The notes under the pieces: model-generated
Seen by the model: only the letters and a program-made list of their open reading frames with translations
Databases searched by the model: none
Told to the model about the DNA's origin: nothing
Translations under genes and position numbers: made by a program
Shown here: positions 53,323 to 61,160 of the stretch, piece by piece
Layout of the letters: the number at the start of each line of letters is the position of its first letter
Numbering within the stretch: position 1 is the first letter of the stretch
Origin: Polynucleobacter sp. MWH-Aus1W21
Lineage (GTDB): Bacteria; Pseudomonadota; Gammaproteobacteria; Burkholderiales; Burkholderiaceae
Length of the DNA: 64,000 nt
Direction of reading: 5' to 3'
Assembly: GCF_018687275.1 (NCBI RefSeq)
Contig: NZ_CP061287.1
Coordinates: 248,001 to 312,000 of the forward strand

Positions 53323-53343
53323 ATTGTTCAACAATTGAACAAT
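53323..53343. promoter_or_regulatory. 9-bp palindrome upstream of the EPS-type regulator
   Basis: ATTGTTCAA and TTGAACAAT are perfect inverted arms around a 3-base centre. It lies 40 bases upstream of the regulator's ATG, inside the only spacer before the accessory cluster. Its size suits a winged-helix dimer, so it is a candidate autoregulatory operator. That it is bound is inference. Confidence 0.55.
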
Positions 53344-53383
53344 ATGTAATAAACTGTCATCTAAATATAGATTTAAGGGTGGC

Positions 53384-53779
53384 ATGCCAGAAGTAGACCA
53401 ATCGGATTCAAGTGAAATTCACTTTCAGGTGCTCAGAGCAATTGCTCAGAACCCAGACCTAACTCAACGTGAGTTGGCGGCCGTACTGGGAATCAGCCTT
53501 GGAAAGGCAAACTATTGTCTAAAGGCTCTTGTAGTGAAGGGACTGGTAAAGATTGAATCTTTTGCAAAAAGTAAGAATAAATTGGGTTACGCCTATCTAC
53601 TAACGCCACAAGGCGTTGCGCAAAAGGCAGCGCTTACAACTAGCTTTCTTAGGCACAAGCTAGAGGAGTATGAATCCCTTCGTTCCGAAATAGAGATGTT
53701 GAAATTAGAAAATGCGAATTCTGCCAGCACCTCGGTGCAGGAGAAGAAGGACTTGCAGGTCGAGGCGCAGGCTAAGTGA
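53384..53779 (+). CDS. MarR-like EPS-associated transcriptional regulator
   Basis: The 131-residue protein has a winged-helix domain at about 12-75: ELAAVLGISLGKANYCLKALVVKGLVKIESF is the recognition region. A coiled coil follows (HKLEEYESLRSEIEMLKLE). It matches the small MarR-type regulators that lead exopolysaccharide clusters (TIGR04176-type). The start follows AAGGGT. It overlaps the ABC flippase gene by 4 bases, so the regulator and cluster are transcribed together from the palindrome-bearing promoter region. Confidence 0.88.
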   Translation: MPEVDQSDSSEIHFQVLRAIAQNPDLTQRELAAVLGISLGKANYCLKALVVKGLVKIESFAKSKNKLGYAYLLTPQGVAQKAALTTSFLRHKLEEYESLRSEIEMLKLENANSASTSVQEKKDLQVEAQAK

Positions 53780-55557
53780 CTCAATTAAGCCCTCAACCCC
53801 TCAATCAACTAGTTGCGCGTCTATGGGTGCACATTAGCCATCGACGCCGCTGTCAACTCGCGTCTTTATTTGTGCTTATGTTGTTGGCTTCTCTTGCTGA
53901 AATTATTAGTATCGGAGCAGTGCTGCCATTTTTAACTGCGCTTGTTTCCCCGGAAGTGATTTTCAAAAATGCACTTGCTCAGCCATTAATTAGTTATTTG
54001 GGAATTAACTCTCCTCAGGAAATGTTGTTTCCTATTGCAGCTATATTCGCAATATTTGCATTGCTGGCTGGGCTCATACGTTTGACATTGCTTTGGGCCA
54101 GCACAAGAATTACCTATGCTATTGGAGCGGATCTCAGTATTGATATCTACCGCCGCACTTTATACCAACCTTATTCTGTCCATCTCGCTCGCAATAGTAG
54201 TGAGATTATTAATGGCATTGCAAGCAAGACCAATAATGTCATTAGCACCATCATGATGTTGCTAAATATGATGAGTTCCGGAATCATCCTAATTGCTATT
54301 TTGTTGGCATTGCTCTCGATTAGTGCCAAGGTCGCTATTGCAGCCTTTGTGGGATTTGGGCTCATATATACAGCAATTGCATGGATCACCAAGGGTCGTT
54401 TATTAAGGGATGGGCGTGAGGTTGCTCTTCAGTCAACGCAGGTGATTAAGTCATTACAAGAGGGGCTAGGGGGCATTCGCGATGTTTTGCTCGATGGCAC
54501 CCAATCTGTTTACTGTCAGAGCTATCTCAATGCTGATATTCCAATGCGGCGCGCGCAGGGTAGTAGCGTGTTTTTGATTAGCGCCCCACGCTTTGCTATT
54601 GAAGCTTTGGGTATGGTGCTCATTTCAGTGCTCGCCTACTTTCTCGCCATTCAACCAGAAGGAATTTCTAGTGCAATCCCAGTGCTAGGAGCATTAGCAT
54701 TGGGTGCTCAGAGAATGTTGCCAGCTTTACAGCAAATATACGGAGCATGGTCCAGCGTTAAGGGCGGACAAGCCTCATTAGAGGATTCACTAGATTTATT
54801 GGACCAGCCTATGCCAACGAATCATCATGAGGATTCATTGGTGTTGCCATTTCAGAGAGCCATTAAGTTGAGTAATCTCTCTTTTTATTACGGTAATAAT
54901 TCACATCTTGTTCTGAAAAATATTTCGCTAACGATCGCAAAGGGTTCCAGACTCGGTTTAATTGGCAAAACAGGTAGCGGCAAAAGTACATTGACAGATA
55001 TTTTGATGGGGTTACTAGCACCATCAGCTGGAGATCTAAGCATTGATGGGATTGCTTTAAATACATGCAACATTCGTGCATGGCAAAAGCATATTGCTCA
55101 CGTTCCTCAGTCGATCTTTTTGGCTGATAGCTCTATTGCGGAAAATATTGCATTTGGTGTGCCGAAGAATGAGATTGATATGGTCAAGGTACGCCATGCC
55201 GCAGAAAAAGCGCAACTAGCATCCATTATTGAGACCTGGTCGGATGGGTATCACACAATGGTTGGAGAGCGTGGCGCTCGATTATCAGGCGGTCAAAGGC
55301 AGCGCATTGGAATAGCGCGCGCTCTATACAAAGAGGCAGATGTGATTATTTTTGATGAGGCTACTAGCGCTCTTGATAACGAAACAGAATCTGCAGTGAT
55401 GGAGTCTATTGAAGCATTGGACCAAGATTTGACGCTCATCATCATCGCCCATCGGATTTCAACACTAAGACAGTGCACCCAAATTATTGAGCTTGCAGAT
55501 GGCGTAATTGCGCGCACTGGAAGTTATCAGGATATTGTGCAGGCAAACCCCGTTTAA
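53776..55557 (+). CDS. ABC transporter, fused permease-ATPase (lipid-linked glycan flippase type)
   Basis: The 593-residue half-transporter has six membrane segments in about 1-330 and an ATPase domain with GKTGSGKST near residue 400, LSGGQRQRIGIARAL and VIIFDEATSALD. It resembles MsbA/PglK exporters that flip lipid or lipid-linked oligosaccharides. It starts at GTG, overlapping the regulator. Since no Wzx is seen in the cluster, it may be the flippase for the nonulosonic-acid-containing glycan; this is inference. Confidence 0.88.
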   Translation: MTQLSPQPLNQLVARLWVHISHRRRCQLASLFVLMLLASLAEIISIGAVLPFLTALVSPEVIFKNALAQPLISYLGINSPQEMLFPIAAIFAIFALLAGLIRLTLLWASTRITYAIGADLSIDIYRRTLYQPYSVHLARNSSEIINGIASKTNNVISTIMMLLNMMSSGIILIAILLALLSISAKVAIAAFVGFGLIYTAIAWITKGRLLRDGREVALQSTQVIKSLQEGLGGIRDVLLDGTQSVYCQSYLNADIPMRRAQGSSVFLISAPRFAIEALGMVLISVLAYFLAIQPEGISSAIPVLGALALGAQRMLPALQQIYGAWSSVKGGQASLEDSLDLLDQPMPTNHHEDSLVLPFQRAIKLSNLSFYYGNNSHLVLKNISLTIAKGSRLGLIGKTGSGKSTLTDILMGLLAPSAGDLSIDGIALNTCNIRAWQKHIAHVPQSIFLADSSIAENIAFGVPKNEIDMVKVRHAAEKAQLASIIETWSDGYHTMVGERGARLSGGQRQRIGIARALYKEADVIIFDEATSALDNETESAVMESIEALDQDLTLIIIAHRISTLRQCTQIIELADGVIARTGSYQDIVQANPV

Positions 55558-55573
55558 TTAAAAAATCGATTCT

Positions 55574-56602
55574 ATGACAAGTACATCTAACCCCCTATCA
55601 TCCAATTCAACCATCTTAGTTACTGGGGCTGATGGTTTCATCGGTTCGCATTTGACTGAGGAGTTAGTGCGCCAGGGTTACAAAGTGCGCGCATTTGTTC
55701 TATACAACTCATTTAATTCGTGGGGGTGGTTGGATCATTGTGATCCAAGTGTTCGAGGAAATTTCGAGGTATTTGCAGGGGATATTCGAGATCCACATGG
55801 CGTCAAAGAGGCAATGAGAGGGTGTGATGCTGTTCTCCATTTGGCCGCTCTCATTGCCATCCCATATTCTTATCATTCCCCCGATACTTATGTTGACACT
55901 AATATCAAGGGCACGCTAAATGTGCTTCAAGCCGCAAAAGAGCTTGGTGTCAAAAGAGTGATTCATACTTCTACCAGTGAAGTGTATGGCACAGCCCGTT
56001 TCGTCCCCATTACAGAAGAGCACCCGCTACAAGGTCAATCACCTTACTCTGCCACAAAAATTGGAGCTGATCAGTTGGCGAACTCGTTCTTTACCTCGTT
56101 CGAGTTGCCCGTAGTAATTGCCAGACCATTTAATACTTATGGGCCTCGGCAATCTGCTCGTGCCGTGATACCGACCATCATTACGCAGATTGCCAATGGA
56201 AAGCGTGAAATTAAGCTGGGTGCAATTTCTCCAACACGAGATTTCAATTTTGTAATGGATACGGTAAGCGCATTTATTTCAGTTTTAAATTCTGATCAAG
56301 GTCTTGGTGAAGTTGTTAATTTTGGTAGTAATTTTGAGATTTCGATTGGTGATACGGTGAAGTTAATTGCTGAGGCCATGAATGTGAATGTTGAAATCAT
56401 TACCGATGAAGTTAGATTGCGGCCCGAGAAGTCTGAGGTCGAGCGTCTGTGGGCTGATAACTCGAAAGTGAAGAAACTTTTTAATTGGCAGCCAGCCTAT
56501 GGAGGGCGCGATGGTTTTAAGCGCGGTTTGCAAGAAACTGCAAACTGGTTCACAAAATCTGAAAACCTCAAGTTGTATAAGGCGGATATTTACAACCTAT
56601 GA
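55574..56602 (+). CDS. legB: NAD-dependent 4,6-dehydratase, LegB-like
   Basis: The 342-residue SDR protein has GADGFIGSHL, AALIAIPYSYHSPDTYVDTN, TSTSEVYGTARFVPI and SPYSATKIGADQL (Tyr and Lys), plus RPFNTYGPRQSARAVIP. This set is that of LegB, the GDP/UDP-N-acetylglucosamine 4,6-dehydratase that begins legionaminic acid synthesis. Normally an aminotransferase LegC acts next. Here the following gene overlaps by 4 bases and is an acetyltransferase. So either LegC is elsewhere or this dehydratase serves another sugar. Confidence 0.85.
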   Translation: MTSTSNPLSSNSTILVTGADGFIGSHLTEELVRQGYKVRAFVLYNSFNSWGWLDHCDPSVRGNFEVFAGDIRDPHGVKEAMRGCDAVLHLAALIAIPYSYHSPDTYVDTNIKGTLNVLQAAKELGVKRVIHTSTSEVYGTARFVPITEEHPLQGQSPYSATKIGADQLANSFFTSFELPVVIARPFNTYGPRQSARAVIPTIITQIANGKREIKLGAISPTRDFNFVMDTVSAFISVLNSDQGLGEVVNFGSNFEISIGDTVKLIAEAMNVNVEIITDEVRLRPEKSEVERLWADNSKVKKLFNWQPAYGGRDGFKRGLQETANWFTKSENLKLYKADIYNL

Positions 56603-57225
56603 ACAATGCAGGCCTAATTCTGGTTGGTGCAGGCGGGCATGCGCGCGCTTGCATAGATGTCATTGGCCATGCCAGTGCGTATGAAATTGCCGGTTTAATA
56701 GGCGGCCCGGATGAGCTGGGCACCACGGTTGATGGGTGTCGAGTTATAGGCACAGATAAGGATCTTGAAAAGTTTTCTCAGTTACATCGGAATGCTCTGA
56801 TTGCCGTTGGCCAAATTAAGTCACCAAAGGTTCGAATTGAACTGTATGAAAAATTACTTGGATATGGCTTTGCTTTTCCTGTGATTATTTCAAGCAGAGC
56901 CTATGTATCAGATCATGCCATTGTTAATAGCGGAACAATCGTTATGCATGATGCGCTAATTAATGCTGGTGCTATTGTGGGCGAGAACTGCATCATTAAT
57001 TCAAAGGCGCTGATTGAGCATGATGCAAAAGTTGGCAACCATTGTCATATATCGACCGGTGTGATTGTTAATGGTGGCGCCAGTGTAGGCGCGGGATCTT
57101 TTGTTGGAAGCGGCTCTGTAATCAAAGAGGGAGTCTCCATAGGTAAAAATTGTCTAATAGGAATGGGGCAAATAGTTCGCCACAATCTTCAGGATGGTTC
57201 TATTCTTGCTGGGGTCAAATCTTGA
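56599..57225 (+). CDS. Sugar acetyltransferase, NeuD/PglD-like
   Basis: The 208-residue protein has an N-terminal nucleotide-sugar domain (GAGGHARACIDVIGH) and a left-handed beta-helix of hexapeptides (IVMHDALINAGAIVGENCIINSKA and ISTGVIVNGGASVGAGSFVG). It belongs to the NeuD/PglD/LegH group of acyltransferases, which N-acetylate the amino sugar or O-acetylate sialic-type sugars. In a LegB pathway it would be the LegH step. Its stop overlaps the neuB TTG start. Confidence 0.85.
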   Translation: MNNAGLILVGAGGHARACIDVIGHASAYEIAGLIGGPDELGTTVDGCRVIGTDKDLEKFSQLHRNALIAVGQIKSPKVRIELYEKLLGYGFAFPVIISSRAYVSDHAIVNSGTIVMHDALINAGAIVGENCIINSKALIEHDAKVGNHCHISTGVIVNGGASVGAGSFVGSGSVIKEGVSIGKNCLIGMGQIVRHNLQDGSILAGVKS

Positions 57226-58229
57226 GAAAACATGTTCTTATCATCGCTGAGGCAGGCGTTAACCATAATGGGGATATGCTCCTTGCTAAAAAATTGATTG
57301 AAGCTGCAGCCCAATCGGGTGCTGATATCGTTAAATTCCAAACATTTAATGCAAGAAGTTTGGTTACCGAGGATGCGCAAAAAGCTGACTATCAAAAACT
57401 TTCAACTGATGGCAGTGAGAGCCAGTTTGAAATGTTAAAGCGTCTAGAACTTTCTCCTGAAATGCACTATGAGCTTATCGCCCATTGCAAAGCGAACAAT
57501 ATTCAATTCTTATCAACAGGATTTGATTCAGAAAGCATTCATTTTTTGCATCAATTAGGGCAGACTCAATTTAAGGTACCCTCAGGTGAAATTACCAATG
57601 GACCATTTCTAGCGCAAATAGGCGCCTTAGGTTGCGAGGTAATTCTGTCTACTGGTATGTCAACGATGAATCAGATTGCTCAGGCACTCGAAGTTCTGGA
57701 GAGTGCCGGTCAATCAAGAGATAGGATTACCGTTCTCCACTGCACGACTGAATATCCTGCGCCGATATCGGAGGTCAATTTATTGGCTATGCAAGCTATT
57801 GGCAAGGAGTTTGGCGTAAAAGTGGGTTACTCTGATCACACCAACGGAATTGAGGTGGCGATTGCTGCAGCTGCCTTGGGTGCCACAGTAATTGAAAAGC
57901 ACTTTACGCTTGACCGCGAATTACCTGGACCAGATCACAAAGCTAGTCTGGAGCCAGATGAGCTGTTATTAATGGTGAACTCTATTCGTAATATTGAGTT
58001 ATCGCTTGGCGATGGGATCAAAAAGGTTACCCCTAGCGAAGCTAAAAATATTGAAATTGCTAGAAAGTCCTTGGTTGCTGCCAAACCTATACAAAAGGGT
58101 GAATTATTTTCCTTAGATAATTTATGTGCAAAGCGGCCTGGCAATGGGATTTCGCCCATGCGATTTAAGGAGCTAATTGGCATGCCTGCTAAACGTAGTT
58201 TCAAAATTGATGAATTGATAGACTTATGA
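57222..58229 (+). CDS. neuB: Nonulosonic acid synthase, NeuB/LegI-like
   Basis: The product of 335 residues condenses a 6-carbon aminosugar with phosphoenolpyruvate. IIAEAGVNHNGD at the start, GADIVKFQTF, VPSGEITNGPFL and YSDHTNGIEVAIAAAALG are typical of the TIM-barrel domain; an antifreeze-like SAF domain (about 275-335, with KRPGNGISP) ends it. The frame is open upstream, but the TTG at 57222 gives the normal N terminus. Whether the product is Neu5Ac or legionaminate is not decided by sequence; LegB suggests the latter. Confidence 0.92.
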   Translation: MRKHVLIIAEAGVNHNGDMLLAKKLIEAAAQSGADIVKFQTFNARSLVTEDAQKADYQKLSTDGSESQFEMLKRLELSPEMHYELIAHCKANNIQFLSTGFDSESIHFLHQLGQTQFKVPSGEITNGPFLAQIGALGCEVILSTGMSTMNQIAQALEVLESAGQSRDRITVLHCTTEYPAPISEVNLLAMQAIGKEFGVKVGYSDHTNGIEVAIAAAALGATVIEKHFTLDRELPGPDHKASLEPDELLLMVNSIRNIELSLGDGIKKVTPSEAKNIEIARKSLVAAKPIQKGELFSLDNLCAKRPGNGISPMRFKELIGMPAKRSFKIDELIDL

Positions 58230-59401
58230 AACGAAATGTGTGCGTAGTAACGGGAACTCGCGCTGAGTATGGATTGCTGAGATTCTTAATGAAAGAGGTT
58301 CAATCGCACCCTCGATTGAACCTGCAGATCATTGCAACCGGAATGCATTTGTCTCCTGAGTTTGGAATGACCTATCGCGAGATTGAGAATGATGGTTTCA
58401 TCATTGATCGCAAGATTGAGATGTTGACAAGTTCTGACTCTGGGGTTGGTATTGCAAAGTCAATGGGCTTGGGAATGATTGGCTTTGCTGACGCACTGGC
58501 ACAGCTCAATCCAGACATCATGGTCGTTTTAGGTGATCGTTTTGAAATTTTTGCCGCAGTATCGGCTGCATTGGTTGCGCGTATTCCTGTAGCACATTTA
58601 CATGGGGGCGAGGCAACAGAGGGTGCTATTGATGAGGCATTCCGCCACTCCATTACAAAGATGTCTCATTTGCATTTCGTGGCTGCTGAGGAGTATCGTG
58701 ATCGAGTTATCCAGTTAGGCGAACAGCCTCAGCAAGTTCACTTGGTCGGCGGTTTGGGGGTTGATGCGATCAAACGTATTAAGTTACTTAATAAGGCTGA
58801 GCTAGAGGAATCTCTTGGCTTTCAGTTTGGCAAAAAGAATCTTTTAGTTACCTTTCATCCAGTTACCTTGGAAAACGCGAGTGCCCAGACGCAAATGAAT
58901 GCTTTGCTTGAGGCTTTGGGGCAACTGAAAGACACGCAATTAATATTTACCATGCCCAATGCTGACACTGATGGTCGCGTTTTGATGGGTCAATTAACAG
59001 ATTTTTCCTCCACACATAGTAATGCCCATTTATTTACTTCTTTGGGTCATCTGAGGTACCTATCTTGTTTGCAGTTTGTAGATGGTGTTGTGGGTAATTC
59101 TTCTAGTGGACTCGCTGAGGTACCTAGTTTTAAGAAGGGCACCGTCAATATTGGCGATCGCCAAAGAGGTAGGTTGATGTCGGCAAGCGTCATTAATTGT
59201 TTGCCTAATAAGAATTCAATCGCAGAAGCCATTAACACGCTTTACTCAGAAAGTTTTCAGCAAAGTCTTCAAGAAGCACTTAATCCATATGGTGATGGCG
59301 GGGCTGTTGAAAAAATTGTGGAAGTACTTGAATCTGCGGATTTACAGGGGCTTATCAAGAAGCCTTTCTATAACCTATCCAAAAAGATAATCCATTCTTA
59401 A
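58226..59401 (+). CDS. neuC: UDP-sugar 2-epimerase (hydrolysing), NeuC/LegG-like
   Basis: The 391-residue GT-B-fold enzyme opens VTGTRAEYGLLRFLMKEV and has VLGDRFEIFAAVSAAL, HLHGGEATEGAIDEAFRHSITKMSHLHF and VVGNSSSGLAEVPSFKKGTVNIGDRQRGR. It removes the nucleotide and inverts C2 to give the free aminosugar used by NeuB. It overlaps neuB by 4 bases (ATGA). Family is clear; substrate would be GDP- or UDP-linked depending on the upstream enzymes. Confidence 0.92.
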   Translation: MKRNVCVVTGTRAEYGLLRFLMKEVQSHPRLNLQIIATGMHLSPEFGMTYREIENDGFIIDRKIEMLTSSDSGVGIAKSMGLGMIGFADALAQLNPDIMVVLGDRFEIFAAVSAALVARIPVAHLHGGEATEGAIDEAFRHSITKMSHLHFVAAEEYRDRVIQLGEQPQQVHLVGGLGVDAIKRIKLLNKAELEESLGFQFGKKNLLVTFHPVTLENASAQTQMNALLEALGQLKDTQLIFTMPNADTDGRVLMGQLTDFSSTHSNAHLFTSLGHLRYLSCLQFVDGVVGNSSSGLAEVPSFKKGTVNIGDRQRGRLMSASVINCLPNKNSIAEAINTLYSESFQQSLQEALNPYGDGGAVEKIVEVLESADLQGLIKKPFYNLSKKIIHS

Positions 59402-59410
59402 GAGAGTGTT

Positions 59411-60463
59411 ATGAGCGACTTGTTTTGGCAGAAATCCATCCTCCCCATTTCTTCGACAATTGAAGAGGTTATTCGGAACCTAAATCAAACAGCCATCAAA
59501 ATCGTATTGATTAGTGATTCAGATGGCCATCTTCAGGGAACGCTTTCAGATGGCGATATTCGCAGAGGCTTGCTTAAGGGGTTAACGCTTAGCAGCCCTA
59601 TTCAGTCAATTGTTCACCAGAATGCATTGGTGGTGCCTGCTGGAATGACTCGGGTCACTGTATTAAGCATGATGACGGCAAATAAGGTGCAGCAAATACC
59701 CGTAGTTGATGATGACGGAAAAATTGTTGGACTTCACATTTGGGATGAGGTTGCAAGTGTGCAAGCCCGCCCTAATTCTATGGTCATTATGGCTGGTGGT
59801 ATGGGTACGAGATTGCTGCCTCACACTGAGAGCTGCCCAAAGCCAATGCTGCTCATTCAAGGCAAACCAATGCTCGAGCACATTATTGAGCGTGCAAAAT
59901 CTGAAGGGTTTAGTCATTTCATTCTTGCCATTCATCATTTGGGTCACATGATTGAAGAGTATTTTGGTGATGGGGGTAGGTTTGGTGTGCGCATTGATTA
60001 TTTGCGTGAAAAAGCCCCTCTTGGTACTGCTGGGGCTCTTAGTCTTTTGGATCCTTTGCCTAAATATCCATTTGTAGTGACAAACGGCGATGTCATTACA
60101 GATATTCGCTATGGAGAAATATTGGATTTTCATTTACGCCATCAAGCTGCTGCAACGATGGCAGTGCGCGTACATGAATGGCAGCACCCATTTGGTGTGG
60201 TTGAAATTAATGGAGTTGAGATTATTGGCTTCGAAGAAAAGCCAATTGCGCGTTCACATGTAAATGCTGGCGTATACGTTATCGAACCTGATTCGCTGGC
60301 TCAATTGCAGAAGGATGCTCGTTGTGACATGCCTACTCTTTTTGAGCGTCTGCAAGAGAAGACTCAACGCACAGTGGCATATCCTATGCACGAGCCTTGG
60401 TTGGATGTTGGTAGACCAGATGACCTTGCAAAAGCTAGATCTTCAGAGGGATTGCGCTCTTGA
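59411..60463 (+). CDS. CBS-domain nucleotidyltransferase, PtmE-like
   Basis: Residues about 1-120 form a pair of CBS motifs (SDSDGHLQGTLSDGDIRRGL). The rest is a sugar-1-phosphate nucleotidyltransferase with VIMAGGMGTRLLPHTESCPKPML, EYFGDGGRFGV and LREKAPLGTAGAL, VTNGDVIT and EPWLDVGRPDD. This layout is that of PtmE in Campylobacter, which makes GDP-glucosamine for legionaminic acid. It therefore points to a GDP-linked branch. It overlaps neuA by 4 bases. Confidence 0.85.
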   Translation: MSDLFWQKSILPISSTIEEVIRNLNQTAIKIVLISDSDGHLQGTLSDGDIRRGLLKGLTLSSPIQSIVHQNALVVPAGMTRVTVLSMMTANKVQQIPVVDDDGKIVGLHIWDEVASVQARPNSMVIMAGGMGTRLLPHTESCPKPMLLIQGKPMLEHIIERAKSEGFSHFILAIHHLGHMIEEYFGDGGRFGVRIDYLREKAPLGTAGALSLLDPLPKYPFVVTNGDVITDIRYGEILDFHLRHQAAATMAVRVHEWQHPFGVVEINGVEIIGFEEKPIARSHVNAGVYVIEPDSLAQLQKDARCDMPTLFERLQEKTQRTVAYPMHEPWLDVGRPDDLAKARSSEGLRS

Positions 60464-61158
60464 AAATACTCGCTCTGATCTTGGCGCGCGGGGGCTCTAA
60501 ACGCTTACCTGGGAAGAATTTACTTCCGCTGGGTGGAAAACCTTTAATTCAGTGGTCAATTGATGCTGCTAAAGAATTAAATCAGATCAGTGATGTGTTG
60601 GTGTCAACTGATGATCAAGGTATTGCAAGCGTTTCTCGTGAGTGTGGGGCATTGGTTCCTTGGTTGCGGCCAGCTCATTTAGCTACCGATGAATCTTCTT
60701 CTGTTGATTCTGCGATTCATGCGGTGGATTGGTATGAGTCAGAAAATGGCTTTATTGATGGAGTACTTTTATTACAGCCAACCTCTCCGTTTCGCAATAA
60801 GGAGATGATGCAAAAAGGCATTGCGTTATTCGATAAAAACCCTCTTTTGCCGGTGATAGGCGTTGTTAATGCAAAAACACACCCGCATTGGACTTTAAAA
60901 ATTACCGATAAGAAGTTAATTCCTTTTATTGATGGTGTAGATTTCGCAAAGCGCTCACAAGAGCTGCCACTTGCATATCAAATCAGCGGTGCCTTTTATT
61001 TGATATCTCCTGTGTTGTTACGCGCAACCAAAAGCTTTATGGGTGGTGGTGAAGTGACTCCTTTAGTTGCTGAGTCAGAAGCGGAAGCTATCGATATAGA
61101 TACTGAATTAGATTTTCATTTGGCAAAAATAGTAGCCAATTCAAAGGGTAAAGTTTAA
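60460..61158 (+). CDS. neuA: Acylneuraminate (nonulosonate) cytidylyltransferase, NeuA/LegF-like
   Basis: The 232-residue enzyme activates a nonulosonic acid with CTP. ILARGGSKRLPGKNLLPLGGKPLIQWSI, LLQPTSPFRN and the acidic end EAIDIDTELDFHLA with metal-binding Asp residues are diagnostic. It starts at TTG overlapping the previous stop (TTGA). Together with neuB and neuC it completes CMP-sugar supply if the upstream aminosugar exists. Confidence 0.9.
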   Translation: MKILALILARGGSKRLPGKNLLPLGGKPLIQWSIDAAKELNQISDVLVSTDDQGIASVSRECGALVPWLRPAHLATDESSSVDSAIHAVDWYESENGFIDGVLLLQPTSPFRNKEMMQKGIALFDKNPLLPVIGVVNAKTHPHWTLKITDKKLIPFIDGVDFAKRSQELPLAYQISGAFYLISPVLLRATKSFMGGGEVTPLVAESEAEAIDIDTELDFHLAKIVANSKGKV

Positions 61159-61160
61159 AA

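Noticed and set aside
59663..60133. 156-codon minus-strand frame inside the CBS-nucleotidyltransferase gene
   Set aside because: The plus-strand gene is fully conserved over this range; the minus frame has no start signal or recognisable motif.
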